A stretch of DNA of 39,107 bases from a bacterium UBP1_UBA4783 (lineage in GTDB: Bacteria; Krumholzibacteriota; Krumholzibacteriia; Krumholzibacteriales; Krumholzibacteriaceae), in contig DHHB01000051.1 in the NCBI GenBank assembly GCA_002403075.1, positions 776 through 39,882 on the forward strand, written 5' to 3'. Position 1 is the stretch's first letter, and every line of letters starts with the position of its first letter. The notes under the pieces were generated by a model that made no database searches, had not been told where the DNA came from, and was given only the letters and a program-made list of their open reading frames with translations. Of the stretch, positions 30,630-38,906 are shown piece after piece. The position numbers and the translations under genes were made by a program.

Positions 30630-30914
30630 TGTAAGCGCGCCCGGGGGACACCGGCTCGAATCGCCGAACGACGCAATTTGTCTCCGGTAGAACGCCGCTC
30701 GCGGGCGCGGATAACGCTTTTTGGCCGCCCCTGTACCTCTCGAAGAGAGGCTCGCGGGGCGGGCGGCACCGGCGGCTCCCCTGCCCGCCCGACGGGCGGG
30801 TACAGGGCCGTCAAGATGGCAGCCCGGGGCCGGCCGCGAAGATGCGCGGTAAACCCGGACGCTGACCCCCACCAGTCGCCCGCCCCCGGCGACACCGCGC
30901 TGGAACGGCATGGC
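30630..30914 (+). other. Structured untranslated leader or small RNA of unknown class
   Basis: The region between the strong promoter and the methyltransferase gene has no convincing coding frame. A stem near the 5' end pairs GGGGGACA (around 30643-30650) with TGTCTCC (30679-30685), enclosing a small hairpin CGGC-TCGAATC-GCCG (30652-30666). A CTTTTTGG stretch at about 30717-30724 follows a weak stem, so a short RNA could end there. The right-hand half is the palindromic element listed separately. I recognise no riboswitch, tmRNA, RNase P or SRP core motif. Confidence 0.35.
30729..30807. repeat. GC-rich nested palindromic element
   Basis: CCCTGTACC (30729-30737) pairs with GGTACAGGG (30799-30807); inside are CCTCTC-GAA-GAGAGG (30736-30750) and CCCGCCC-GAC-GGGCGGG (30784-30800), and a GGGGCGGGCGG segment (about 30756-30766) that could compete for CCCGCCC. 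The layout resembles REP-like intergenic palindromes that occur many times per genome; only one copy is in this window. Confidence 0.45.
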
Positions 30915-31898
30915 ATGCGCTCGAGCCTCGTCGGCATTTCCGATCTCTTCATCGCCGTCGAAAAGGCTCGCGAGGGACGCCTCGGCGAGATGCTCTCGCG
31001 CGTCCTCAGACGCGGCCCCGCGGACGGCGGACGGTGGGGGCACGTCGAGTATCCCCTCAAGAACTGGTGGGACATCCCCGAGGTGATGGAGCGGTGGAAC
31101 CGCATGACCTCGGGGGATCCCTGGATCGATTACTTCCGGTTCTTTCTCGAAAAATATCTCGCCGGCCGCGCGGGGCTTCGCGCCCTCTCGCTCGGGAGCG
31201 GCACGGGGCATCGCGAGATCGACTGCGCGCGAAGCGGTCTCTTCGCGCGGATCGACGCGGTCGATGTCTCCCGGCCGCGGATCGAGTACGCCCGCGCGCG
31301 CGCCGCGGAGGCGGGCTTCGCGGATCGGATCGAGTATCGCGAGGCGGACGCCGCCTCGGTCGATCTTCCCCGCGGATCGTACGATCTCGTGATCGCCGAG
31401 CAGTTTCTGCACCACGTCGCGAGAGTCGAGAGGATGATCGACCGCGTCGACGAACTTCTCGCGCCGGGAGGCGTCTTCGTTTTCAACGAGTACGTCGGAC
31501 CCGACCGGTGGCAATGGAGCGGGGCGCAGCTCGAGGCGGCGAACGGGCTCCTGCGGGAGCTCCCCGAGCGCTATCGCCGGCGCTGGAAGAGCGGCACGAT
31601 AAAGCGCGCCGCGCGCCGCCCCGGCGTGCTCCTCATGACGCTGTACGACCGGACGGAGGCCGTCTCGTCGTCGCGGATCGTTCCCGCCCTCGGGCGGCGC
31701 TTCGATCTCGTCGATCTCAAGGGGTACGGCGGCTCCGTGCTGCAGCTCCTCTTCGCCGACATCGCGGGGAACTTCCTCTCGGGGGACGCCGAGACGAAGC
31801 GGCTTCTCGAGCGCTGCTTCGAGAGGGAGGACGCTCTCCTCGCGAGCGGCGCCGTCTCGCACGATTTCGTCGTCGGCGTGTGTCGAAAGATCGTCTGA
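30915..31898 (+). CDS. Class I SAM-dependent methyltransferase
   Basis: A 327-residue protein from ATG 30915 (MRSSLVGISDLFIAVEKA); the frame is open far upstream but that part is low-complexity and lies in the palindromic leader. The Rossmann motifs are clear: ALSLGSGTGHREIDCA (motif I), IDAVDVSRPRIEYARARA (acidic residue after strand 2), YREADAASVDLP, and YDLVIAEQFLHHV (motif IV), followed by LLAPGGVFVFNEYVG. This is the Methyltransf_11/25 pattern, which acts on small molecules, lipids or glycans. About 100 residues before motif I and 120 after it have no recognised domain. No substrate can be assigned. It is alone in its transcript. Confidence 0.85.
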   Translation: MRSSLVGISDLFIAVEKAREGRLGEMLSRVLRRGPADGGRWGHVEYPLKNWWDIPEVMERWNRMTSGDPWIDYFRFFLEKYLAGRAGLRALSLGSGTGHREIDCARSGLFARIDAVDVSRPRIEYARARAAEAGFADRIEYREADAASVDLPRGSYDLVIAEQFLHHVARVERMIDRVDELLAPGGVFVFNEYVGPDRWQWSGAQLEAANGLLRELPERYRRRWKSGTIKRAARRPGVLLMTLYDRTEAVSSSRIVPALGRRFDLVDLKGYGGSVLQLLFADIAGNFLSGDAETKRLLERCFEREDALLASGAVSHDFVVGVCRKIV

Positions 31899-31967
31899 GA
31901 CCCCGCGGATCCCGCACGGACATGGCGGGCGCAACGGCTCTCGAAAACGGCGCCCCCGTTATTATCG

Positions 31968-31996
31968 TTGAATTCGCGAAGCGCGCGTGGTAGAAT
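31968..31996 (+). promoter_or_regulatory. Promoter of the large Ig-repeat protein gene
   Basis: TTGAAT (31968-31973), a 17-base spacer and TAGAAT (31991-31996) preceded by TGG, giving an extended -10. The predicted leader of about 160 bases contains a possible 16-codon frame (ATG at 32011, MNLLRVFRRGKSRALC) with no ribosome site; the rest of the leader shows nothing I can name. Confidence 0.65.
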
Positions 31997-32161
31997 TACA
32001 CCGCTCAAACCGATGAATCTTCTGCGCGTCTTCCGACGGGGGAAGTCCAGAGCCCTCTGCTAACGAATCGAACAGCCCGGCAATCGATCGAAAACGACAG
32101 CGATGGTCTGCCTCAGAGCGCCGGCCGGTTCGCGCGCGATGTTCGCGCGGAAAGGGCGCGG

Positions 32162-35100
32162 ATGAAAGCAGTGCTTGCCGCAATCGCAATCGCCGTCGCG
32201 GCGTGCGGTCACGCGCTCGCCGCGGATCCATCCATCGGACGTCTCGGGCTCTACACTGACGAGAATCGCTCCTCCAACGAAGTTTCGAGCCCCGGCGGCG
32301 TTCACGAATTCACGATCCACCTGTTCGCCCATCCGGGCGAGAACGGCATGATGGCGGTCGAATTCTCCGTCCTCTATCCGGGCAACGTCGCCCCCGGCGC
32401 GATAACTTTTCATCCGAACGTCACCGTGACCTTGGGAAGCCCCGAAGCGGGTATCAGCATCGCGATATTCGGATGCCAGAACGAATGGATCCGCGTGTTC
32501 AGCCAGAAGGCCTATCTGCTCGACGCCGCGCCGGCCGAGATCCGGATCGCGGCGCATCCGTCCGCGGGCACGGTCCAATTCGCGAGCTGTCTCGAAGGTT
32601 TCCCGCTCGCGCCCGCATACGTCGTTTCGCCCATCTGTCTCAATTCTTCCTGCGCGCCGGACACGACCGGTCCCGCGCTCGTCTCGGCGCTGACGACGTC
32701 TCCGGCCGACGTGAAGCTCCTTTTCAGCGAGGCGCTTTTCAAGCCCGCTGCAGTCGAAACTTCGAACTACGAGGTGTTCGAGACGCTCGATCCGGCGAAT
32801 GCTTCGCCGGTCGCGGGGGCCGAGCTTCTCGCGGACGGAGCGTCGGTCATCCTCACGCTCGGCGCCCCGCTTGCGGACGGCACGACGTACACGGCGCGGG
32901 TGAGCGGCGTGCAGGACGCGGCGGGAAACGAAATCGCCCCCGCGAGCGAGACGCAGTTCTCGGGACGCGACGACGTTCCTCCCGAAATGGCGTTCATCTC
33001 CGTTCCGAGCGATTCGGTGATCGTCCTGCGTTTCAGCGAATCCGTGATCGCAGCGACGGCGGAGCAGCCGGGAAATTACTGCATCTCCCCGAATCTTCCG
33101 AACACCTGCCCGATCGTTCCGGCCGCCGCCGAGCTCACGGATCCCGCCACGGTGATCCTCTCTCTCGACGCGGGTCTCTCGGGAGACGCGTACTACTATC
33201 TCTTCGCTGACGGCGTCAGCGACCTCGCCGGCAACGTCATCGCGCCGGGAAGCTTCGCGCGGTTTTTCGTGATCGATTTCTACCCGCCGAGACTTGTGTC
33301 GGCTTCGGCGATCGATCGAAGGCTCGTCGAGATCTTTTTCAGCGAGGATCTCGATCCGGTGACCGCTCTATACGCCAACCACTACCGGATCCTCGCACAG
33401 GCCGACGAGCTCGCGACCGTGCCTGTCGACAGCGTATTTTTCTTCGGCGGGAGCTCGACCGTGAGGCTCGCCCTCGGATCGGACTGTCCCGTCGAAATCC
33501 CCCTCGTCGCCCGCGTCTGCTGCGTAAAGGACGTATACGGGAATCCGGTCGGCTATCCGGCCGACGTCGTTTTCACCGTCGCCGACGTGTATCCGCCGGC
33601 GCCGGTTTTCGCGCGCGCCCCCGCCGACACGATCGTCGAAACGATATTCGACGAGCGGCTCGATCCGGCCTCCGCCGAGGATGCGCGCAACTACACGATC
33701 CGTCGTACGGCGGATCCGTCCGTCGAGTTGCCGGTCGGCGTCGCGGTCCTCGCGGGAGACAGCAGCGTCGTGCGCCTGCTTCTCGACGCCGCGATGCCGT
33801 ACGACGTTCCGCATACGGTGCTGGTGAGCGGCGTCCGCGACAGGCGGGGCAACGCGATATCCGGCGAGGCCGCGATCGGGGTCGTCTATCCCGATACGTT
33901 CCCTCCCGCGATCGCGGATCTCTATCCGGTCGACGAGCGCGCCGTCGTCGTCCTCTTCGACGAGCCGGTGGTGCGGTCGTCGGCGGAGTCGCCGTCCGCC
34001 TACGCCTTCGCTCTCGCCGTCGATTCGACGGCGGCCGTCCCGATCGCCGCCGCGATGCTCTCGGGCGATCTCGTCTCCGTGCGGCTCGATCTCGGCGGCG
34101 GACTCGTCGCCGGAGAGAACTATCGTCTCTCCGTGACGGGAGTTGCGGACATGAAGGGCAATACGATCAAGCGGCCGGCGTTCCGGGATCTGACCTTCGT
34201 CGACATGTTCCCGCCGCGGATCGAGCGGGCGCGCACGACTTCGCCGCTCCTCGTCGACGTGTTTTTCGACGAGCGGGTCGACCCGGCGGGCGCCGAGACC
34301 GCCGCGAACTACGGGATTCGGGAGGAGGCGGATTCGACGCGCGCCGTCGCGGTTTCTGGGGCGTCGTTGGCGGGGGACTCGTCGATCGTGCGTCTTTCCC
34401 TCGCCGACTCCCTCGCCTGGGGCACGCGGTATCTTCTTCGCGTGAGCGGCGTGGCCGATCGATGGGGCAACGCGATCGTCCCCGGCAGCGGGACGATCGT
34501 GTATCCCCCCGATACGATTCCTCCCGCGATCAAGGACGCCAGAACGGCCGATTACACGACCGTCGTTCTCCATTTCACCAAGATCGTCGTGCGTTCTCAC
34601 GCGCAGGATATGGCGAACTACCGCGTGTACGCTCCGGCGTTCCCCGCCGACCGGCCGGAGGTGATCCGCGCGGAGCTCCTCGAGGACGGCACGACGGTAC
34701 GTCTCACGCTCGCCGCGAGCCTCATTCTCTGGCGGGAATACGCCGTTCGCGCGAGCGACATCGAGGACAACTCGGGGCTCACGATCGCTCCCGGGAGCGA
34801 AATGCCGTTCGTATGTAGTCCTCTTCCCGCAAGAGGCGGCATGGGAATCTTCGCCGACGTGGAACGCAGGACGAGCTCGGTCTATCAGAACCCGGGGCTT
34901 CCGACGGAATTCACGCTGTACGTTTTCTGCTATCCGAGCCGGAACGGGCAGAAAGGCGTCCGATACGCGATCCTCTATCCGCCGAACGTCGAACGCGGGA
35001 CGTTTTCCGCGAACGACGGGATCGTCTCGTCATCGTACGGCGATCCGGCGACGGGGATCGACGCCTGTCTCCGGGAGTGCAGCTACGACTGGATCTGGAC

Positions 35101-35830
35101 GCACACGCAGACGTTTTGGCTTCTCGACGCCGGCAAAAGCGCGATCGGCGTCGTCGCGCATCCGGCCGCGGACGCGTACGGTTTCCTGAACTGCGCGCCG
35201 GGCGCCGCGTTCGAAACGGTCGATATATACACGCACCTCTACTGCAACTGCAGCTATACCCCCGGCACGCTGCTCGCCGGGTTCGCAGCCGCGTACCGGG
35301 CGCCGTGCGTCGAGATCGCGTGGAGCCTGCACCAGATGGACGAAGGGATCGCATTCGCCGTATCTCGCGCCGCGGGCGCGGCGTCCGTTTTCCAGACGCT
35401 TCCGCCGGATGCTCTCGAGAGCGACGGGCTCGCGTTCGTGTACCGCGACTGCGCGGTCGAGCCGGGCGAAAACTACCGGTACCGGGTGACGTTTTCCGCC
35501 CGGCAGGGAGAGCATATTCTCTTCGAGACCCCCTCGATCGCGTCTCCCGCCATGCCGCTCTCGCTCTTCCAGAACCGGCCGAACCCCTTCAATCCGTCGA
35601 CGACCATCGAATACTATCTGCCGCGGACCTCGGACATCGTTCTCGAGATATACGATGTGGCCGGGCGCCGGGTGGCGTGCCTCGCGCGCGCGCGGGTCGA
35701 GAAGGGCCGCCACACGGCGGTATGGAACGGTGTCGAGGATTCGGGCAAGGCCGTCTCATCGGGCGTCTATCTCTGCCGGCTCAGGGCGGGCAAGGAGTGC
35801 GTCGCGAGAAAGATGGTGCTCTTGAGATGA
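32162..35830 (+). CDS. Giant secreted protein: seven SbsA-type Ig repeats between duplicated end domains, FlgD-type tail
   Basis: A 1222-residue protein; ATG 32162 after AAAGGGCGCGG opens a signal peptide (VLAAIAIAVAACGHALA). Seven Ig-like (SbsA/Big_5) units begin near residues 167, 272, 374, 477, 580, 683 and 786, a strict period of about 103, each with a PP start, FFSE/FDE strand, NY-I strand, VRLxL and GVxDxxGN end. The block is flanked by two related domains: residues about 25-160 (LGLYTDENRSSN, LYPGNVAPGAITF) and about 890-1040 (MGIFADVERRTSS, LYPPNVERGTFS). A fibronectin-like module and a FlgD Ig-like tail (LFQNRPNPFNPSTTIEYYLP, final MVLLR) follow. Probably a surface-displayed rod; the ligand is unknown. 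Confidence 0.85.
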   Translation: MKAVLAAIAIAVAACGHALAADPSIGRLGLYTDENRSSNEVSSPGGVHEFTIHLFAHPGENGMMAVEFSVLYPGNVAPGAITFHPNVTVTLGSPEAGISIAIFGCQNEWIRVFSQKAYLLDAAPAEIRIAAHPSAGTVQFASCLEGFPLAPAYVVSPICLNSSCAPDTTGPALVSALTTSPADVKLLFSEALFKPAAVETSNYEVFETLDPANASPVAGAELLADGASVILTLGAPLADGTTYTARVSGVQDAAGNEIAPASETQFSGRDDVPPEMAFISVPSDSVIVLRFSESVIAATAEQPGNYCISPNLPNTCPIVPAAAELTDPATVILSLDAGLSGDAYYYLFADGVSDLAGNVIAPGSFARFFVIDFYPPRLVSASAIDRRLVEIFFSEDLDPVTALYANHYRILAQADELATVPVDSVFFFGGSSTVRLALGSDCPVEIPLVARVCCVKDVYGNPVGYPADVVFTVADVYPPAPVFARAPADTIVETIFDERLDPASAEDARNYTIRRTADPSVELPVGVAVLAGDSSVVRLLLDAAMPYDVPHTVLVSGVRDRRGNAISGEAAIGVVYPDTFPPAIADLYPVDERAVVVLFDEPVVRSSAESPSAYAFALAVDSTAAVPIAAAMLSGDLVSVRLDLGGGLVAGENYRLSVTGVADMKGNTIKRPAFRDLTFVDMFPPRIERARTTSPLLVDVFFDERVDPAGAETAANYGIREEADSTRAVAVSGASLAGDSSIVRLSLADSLAWGTRYLLRVSGVADRWGNAIVPGSGTIVYPPDTIPPAIKDARTADYTTVVLHFTKIVVRSHAQDMANYRVYAPAFPADRPEVIRAELLEDGTTVRLTLAASLILWREYAVRASDIEDNSGLTIAPGSEMPFVCSPLPARGGMGIFADVERRTSSVYQNPGLPTEFTLYVFCYPSRNGQKGVRYAILYPPNVERGTFSANDGIVSSSYGDPATGIDACLRECSYDWIWTHTQTFWLLDAGKSAIGVVAHPAADAYGFLNCAPGAAFETVDIYTHLYCNCSYTPGTLLAGFAAAYRAPCVEIAWSLHQMDEGIAFAVSRAAGAASVFQTLPPDALESDGLAFVYRDCAVEPGENYRYRVTFSARQGEHILFETPSIASPAMPLSLFQNRPNPFNPSTTIEYYLPRTSDIVLEIYDVAGRRVACLARARVEKGRHTAVWNGVEDSGKAVSSGVYLCRLRAGKECVARKMVLLR

Positions 35831-35855
35831 ACCTCGAACGGGAGCGGGTGTCGCA

Positions 35856-38732
35856 ATGAGATCCAAACGCGCACGGGGTTGCCGGAGGAGAACACGCTCG
35901 GTTCCGATCGCCGCGTCCGCCGCATTCGTCCTTCTATTCGTCTCGATCCCCTCGCCGAACGCGGGCTGGCTGCAGGAGGATATCGCCGTCTGTGCCGATC
36001 CGAGCTTTCAGCAGCGTCCCTTCATCGCGGGAGACGGAACGGGCGGCGCCTTCGTGGCCTGGGGGGACGGCCGGAGCTCCGATATCTTCGCGCAAAGGCT
36101 CGATCCCGCGGGCAACGCTCTTTGGGCCGAGAACGGGCTCAACGTGAGCCAAATGGCTCTCGGCTCGGGCGATCCGCTCGTCGAGCCCGACGGCGCGGGA
36201 GGGGCGTTCGTGGCGTTTCATACGGACAGCACCCTCAGCAATTACTTCGACTGCCCGGTCCGCAATTCCCGCATCATGATCGAGCGGATCGACGCCGACG
36301 GGGCGGTTCTCTGGAAAAAGCCGGTCAGCGCCGCGCCTCCCGGCTGGACGACGGAGCAGAACGCGAAGATGTTCCTCGACGGATCGGGCGGCGTGCTGCT
36401 TCTGTGGGAGGGCGCGCCCTTCACCTTCGAGCCCTATTCGTGCGGCTCATGGCGGAATTTCCGCCTGTTCGCGCAGCGGATCGACGCCGGCGGCAACCGC
36501 CTGTGGGGCCTCGATCCCGTGAGAGTATGCCTGTATGAACACATCCAGGAGGTATCCGAAGCGACCCTGGACGGGTCCGGAGCGCTGGTGGTCGCGTGGA
36601 CCGATTGGCGCAATGGCAGCGTCAGCCAGCGTGATATATACGCGCAGAGGATCGGTCTTGACGGAAGCCGCCTCTGGGGAGAGGAGGGGAAGGCTGTCAT
36701 CGTCTACGGCTCGGATCAGTCGCGCGTCCGCCTCGCGCCTGACGGAGCGGGCGGCGTCTTCGCGGTGTGGGCCGACGGCCGCTCTGGAACGCAGATATAC
36801 GCCCAGCGGCTCGACGCGTCGGGCGATCCCCAGTGGGCGAGCGACGGCGCGCCCGTCTGCACGGTGAGCGGTCAAAAGGGAGTGCTCGACATCATGCCGC
36901 GCGGACCGGGGAGCGCCGTAGCGTACTGGACCATGCCGCAGACGGACGGCTTCTATAACCTCTTTGCGCAGCGAATCGACGGCAACGGGGATCAGATGTG
37001 GGGGGCGGGCGGCAAACAGTTCTCGCCGACGCTCAACACGTGCCGCGACGCGCAGGCGATAGCCGACGGCGAGGGGGGAGTCGTCTTTGCGTGGGAGCAC
37101 GTTCTTCCGGTGCCGTACAACAGCGTTATCCGGAGCCTCTGGGGCTTCTCCTCGAACGATATCTACGCGGTCGGCGAAGTCGGATTGATCCTTCACTACG
37201 ACGGTTCGACATGGACCAGGATGTCTTCGCCGACGCAGATGCATCTGCGCGGGGTCTGGGGAACGGCGGGAGACAACGTGTACGCCGTCGGGGACGGCTG
37301 CGCCATACTTCATTTCGACGGCGGATCGTGGTCCCTCGAAGCCTGTCCCGCGCCGAACGCGGAGCTGCGCGGCATCTGGGGGTCGGGCCCGCACGACATA
37401 TGGGCCGTCGGCATGTATGGCGTTCTCCTGCACGGGGACGGCGTCTCGTGGACGCGCGTCGATCTCGGCACGGAGAGCAACCTCGAGGCGGTGCACGGCA
37501 CGTCGGACGCCAACGTGTACGCGGTGGGGCACGCCTACTATAGGTCGGTCGTCCTGCATTTCGACGGTTCGGCCTGGTCGTCGACGCCCGTCTCGAACGT
37601 CGGCGCGCTGGGAGGGGTGTGGGTAGCCGCCGACAATCACGTGTTCGTCACCGCCCCATCGGGCGTGCTCATCCACAATGACGGCAGCGGATGGAGATCG
37701 GTTTCGGTCGGATATAACGTCGGCTCCGGCAAGGGGATTTGGGGATCGCATTCGGCCAACGTGTACGCGGCATACGACGACGGCTACATCGCCCGCTATG
37801 ACGGCATCTACGCGCGATCGACGAGGGTTTCGCTCAACAGGTTGTACGATGTGTGGGGCACCTTCGGAAGCGATATCTGGGCGAGCGGAAAAACTCACAC
37901 CATCCGCCATTTCGACGGATCGAGCTGGGTTACGCAGTACCAGATCGCGAACGATCTGTTCATGAGCAGGGTCGACTCGGCGGGAAACACGCTCTGGTAC
38001 CGTTACGGCGCAGACGCGACGGTGAGCATGGACGAGCGAACCGATATCCATCTCGCCGCGGACGGCGCCGGCAACGCGCTCCTCGCCTGGCGGGACACCC
38101 GCGGCGCCAACTGCCTGCCCGACATATACGCGAGAAAGATATCGATTTCGCGCGGACCCCTCGTGGCGACCGAGCTTCTCGATTTCGCGGCGGAGCTCTT
38201 CGGAACCGCCGTCAAGGTGAGCTGGCGGCTGTCCGCGCTCGACGAGGGCGCTCGCTTCGCAGTTCTGCGAGCCGAGGGCCCGCGAGGCGAATCCTGGGAA
38301 GCGATCGATCCCGCCATCGCCCGGGATGGCCTTTCGTTCAGCTTCGTCGACGGCGCGGTCGAACCGGGGGGCGCGTACCGCTACCGCGTGAGGATCGCGG
38401 ACGAGAAGGAAGGCCGAGGGCTCTTCGAAACGGATGTCGTGTCGGTGCCCCGCCTCTCCGTGATCCTGTTCCAGAACGCGCCCAATCCCTTCAATCCGAC
38501 GACGACGATTCGCTACAACCTCCCCTCGCGATGCCGCGTGGCGCTCTGCGTGTACGATGTCTCCGGGCGTCTCGTCGAGCGGCTCGTGGACGCGGAACAA
38601 CCCGCGGGGATTTACGGCGTCGACTGGAACGGCAGAAACGGGTCGGGGGAGACGGTCGCCTCGGGTGTTTATTTCTGCCGGCTTCGGGCGGGCAAGGAGT
38701 GGCGTTCGCGCACGATGGTTCTGCTCAGGTGA
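35856..38732 (+). CDS. Giant secreted protein: beta-propeller containing an inserted second propeller, FlgD-type tail
   Basis: A 958-residue protein from ATG 35856 with a signal peptide (IAASAAFVLLFVSIPSPNAG). The outer repeats, about seven to eight, follow GGAFVAWGDGRSSDIFAQRLDPAGNALW (shown here as GGAFVAW, then IFAQRLDPAGNALW). Near residue 420, after GGVVFAWEH, a different set of seven repeats begins, each like GVWG--DNVYAVG---ILHFDGSSW, up to about residue 695; the outer repeat then resumes with DLFMSRVDSAGNTLW. A fibronectin-like unit similar to that of the preceding gene and a FlgD-type tail (LFQNAPNPFNPTTTIRYNLP, final MVLLR) close it. Probably surface-exposed and binding; no enzyme motif. 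It lies 25 bases after the preceding gene, so both are likely cotranscribed. Confidence 0.85.
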   Translation: MRSKRARGCRRRTRSVPIAASAAFVLLFVSIPSPNAGWLQEDIAVCADPSFQQRPFIAGDGTGGAFVAWGDGRSSDIFAQRLDPAGNALWAENGLNVSQMALGSGDPLVEPDGAGGAFVAFHTDSTLSNYFDCPVRNSRIMIERIDADGAVLWKKPVSAAPPGWTTEQNAKMFLDGSGGVLLLWEGAPFTFEPYSCGSWRNFRLFAQRIDAGGNRLWGLDPVRVCLYEHIQEVSEATLDGSGALVVAWTDWRNGSVSQRDIYAQRIGLDGSRLWGEEGKAVIVYGSDQSRVRLAPDGAGGVFAVWADGRSGTQIYAQRLDASGDPQWASDGAPVCTVSGQKGVLDIMPRGPGSAVAYWTMPQTDGFYNLFAQRIDGNGDQMWGAGGKQFSPTLNTCRDAQAIADGEGGVVFAWEHVLPVPYNSVIRSLWGFSSNDIYAVGEVGLILHYDGSTWTRMSSPTQMHLRGVWGTAGDNVYAVGDGCAILHFDGGSWSLEACPAPNAELRGIWGSGPHDIWAVGMYGVLLHGDGVSWTRVDLGTESNLEAVHGTSDANVYAVGHAYYRSVVLHFDGSAWSSTPVSNVGALGGVWVAADNHVFVTAPSGVLIHNDGSGWRSVSVGYNVGSGKGIWGSHSANVYAAYDDGYIARYDGIYARSTRVSLNRLYDVWGTFGSDIWASGKTHTIRHFDGSSWVTQYQIANDLFMSRVDSAGNTLWYRYGADATVSMDERTDIHLAADGAGNALLAWRDTRGANCLPDIYARKISISRGPLVATELLDFAAELFGTAVKVSWRLSALDEGARFAVLRAEGPRGESWEAIDPAIARDGLSFSFVDGAVEPGGAYRYRVRIADEKEGRGLFETDVVSVPRLSVILFQNAPNPFNPTTTIRYNLPSRCRVALCVYDVSGRLVERLVDAEQPAGIYGVDWNGRNGSGETVASGVYFCRLRAGKEWRSRTMVLLR

Positions 38733-38758
38733 GGGCTCGCCGCACGGTCGATTTTCAA

Positions 38759-38786
38759 TTACAGTCTCGCGATTTGCGCGTATAGT
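38759..38786 (+). promoter_or_regulatory. Weak candidate promoter ahead of the deacetylase gene
   Basis: TTACAG (38759-38764), 16-base spacer, TATAGT (38781-38786). The -10 is good and the -35 poor. It is the only AT-rich stretch between the two genes. Confidence 0.35.
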
Positions 38787-38906
38787 TGGGCTCCGGCGTC
38801 CATGCCACCGGGGAGGCGGCGCGGCGGTTCGGCCCGCGCGCGCTCGCCGAGTAGATCGGCGGTCCATGCGCTCATCGGCGCGGAGGAGAGAGGCGGAAGC
38901 GGCGTC

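Noticed and set aside
30643..30690. T-arm-like hairpin CGGC-TCGAATC-GCCG suggesting a tRNA
   Set aside because: No acceptor stem, anticodon arm or D arm can be built around it, and the stem has only four pairs.
30630..30914. Possible RNase P, tmRNA or SRP RNA in the long leader
   Set aside because: None of the conserved core motifs of these RNAs could be found on either strand.
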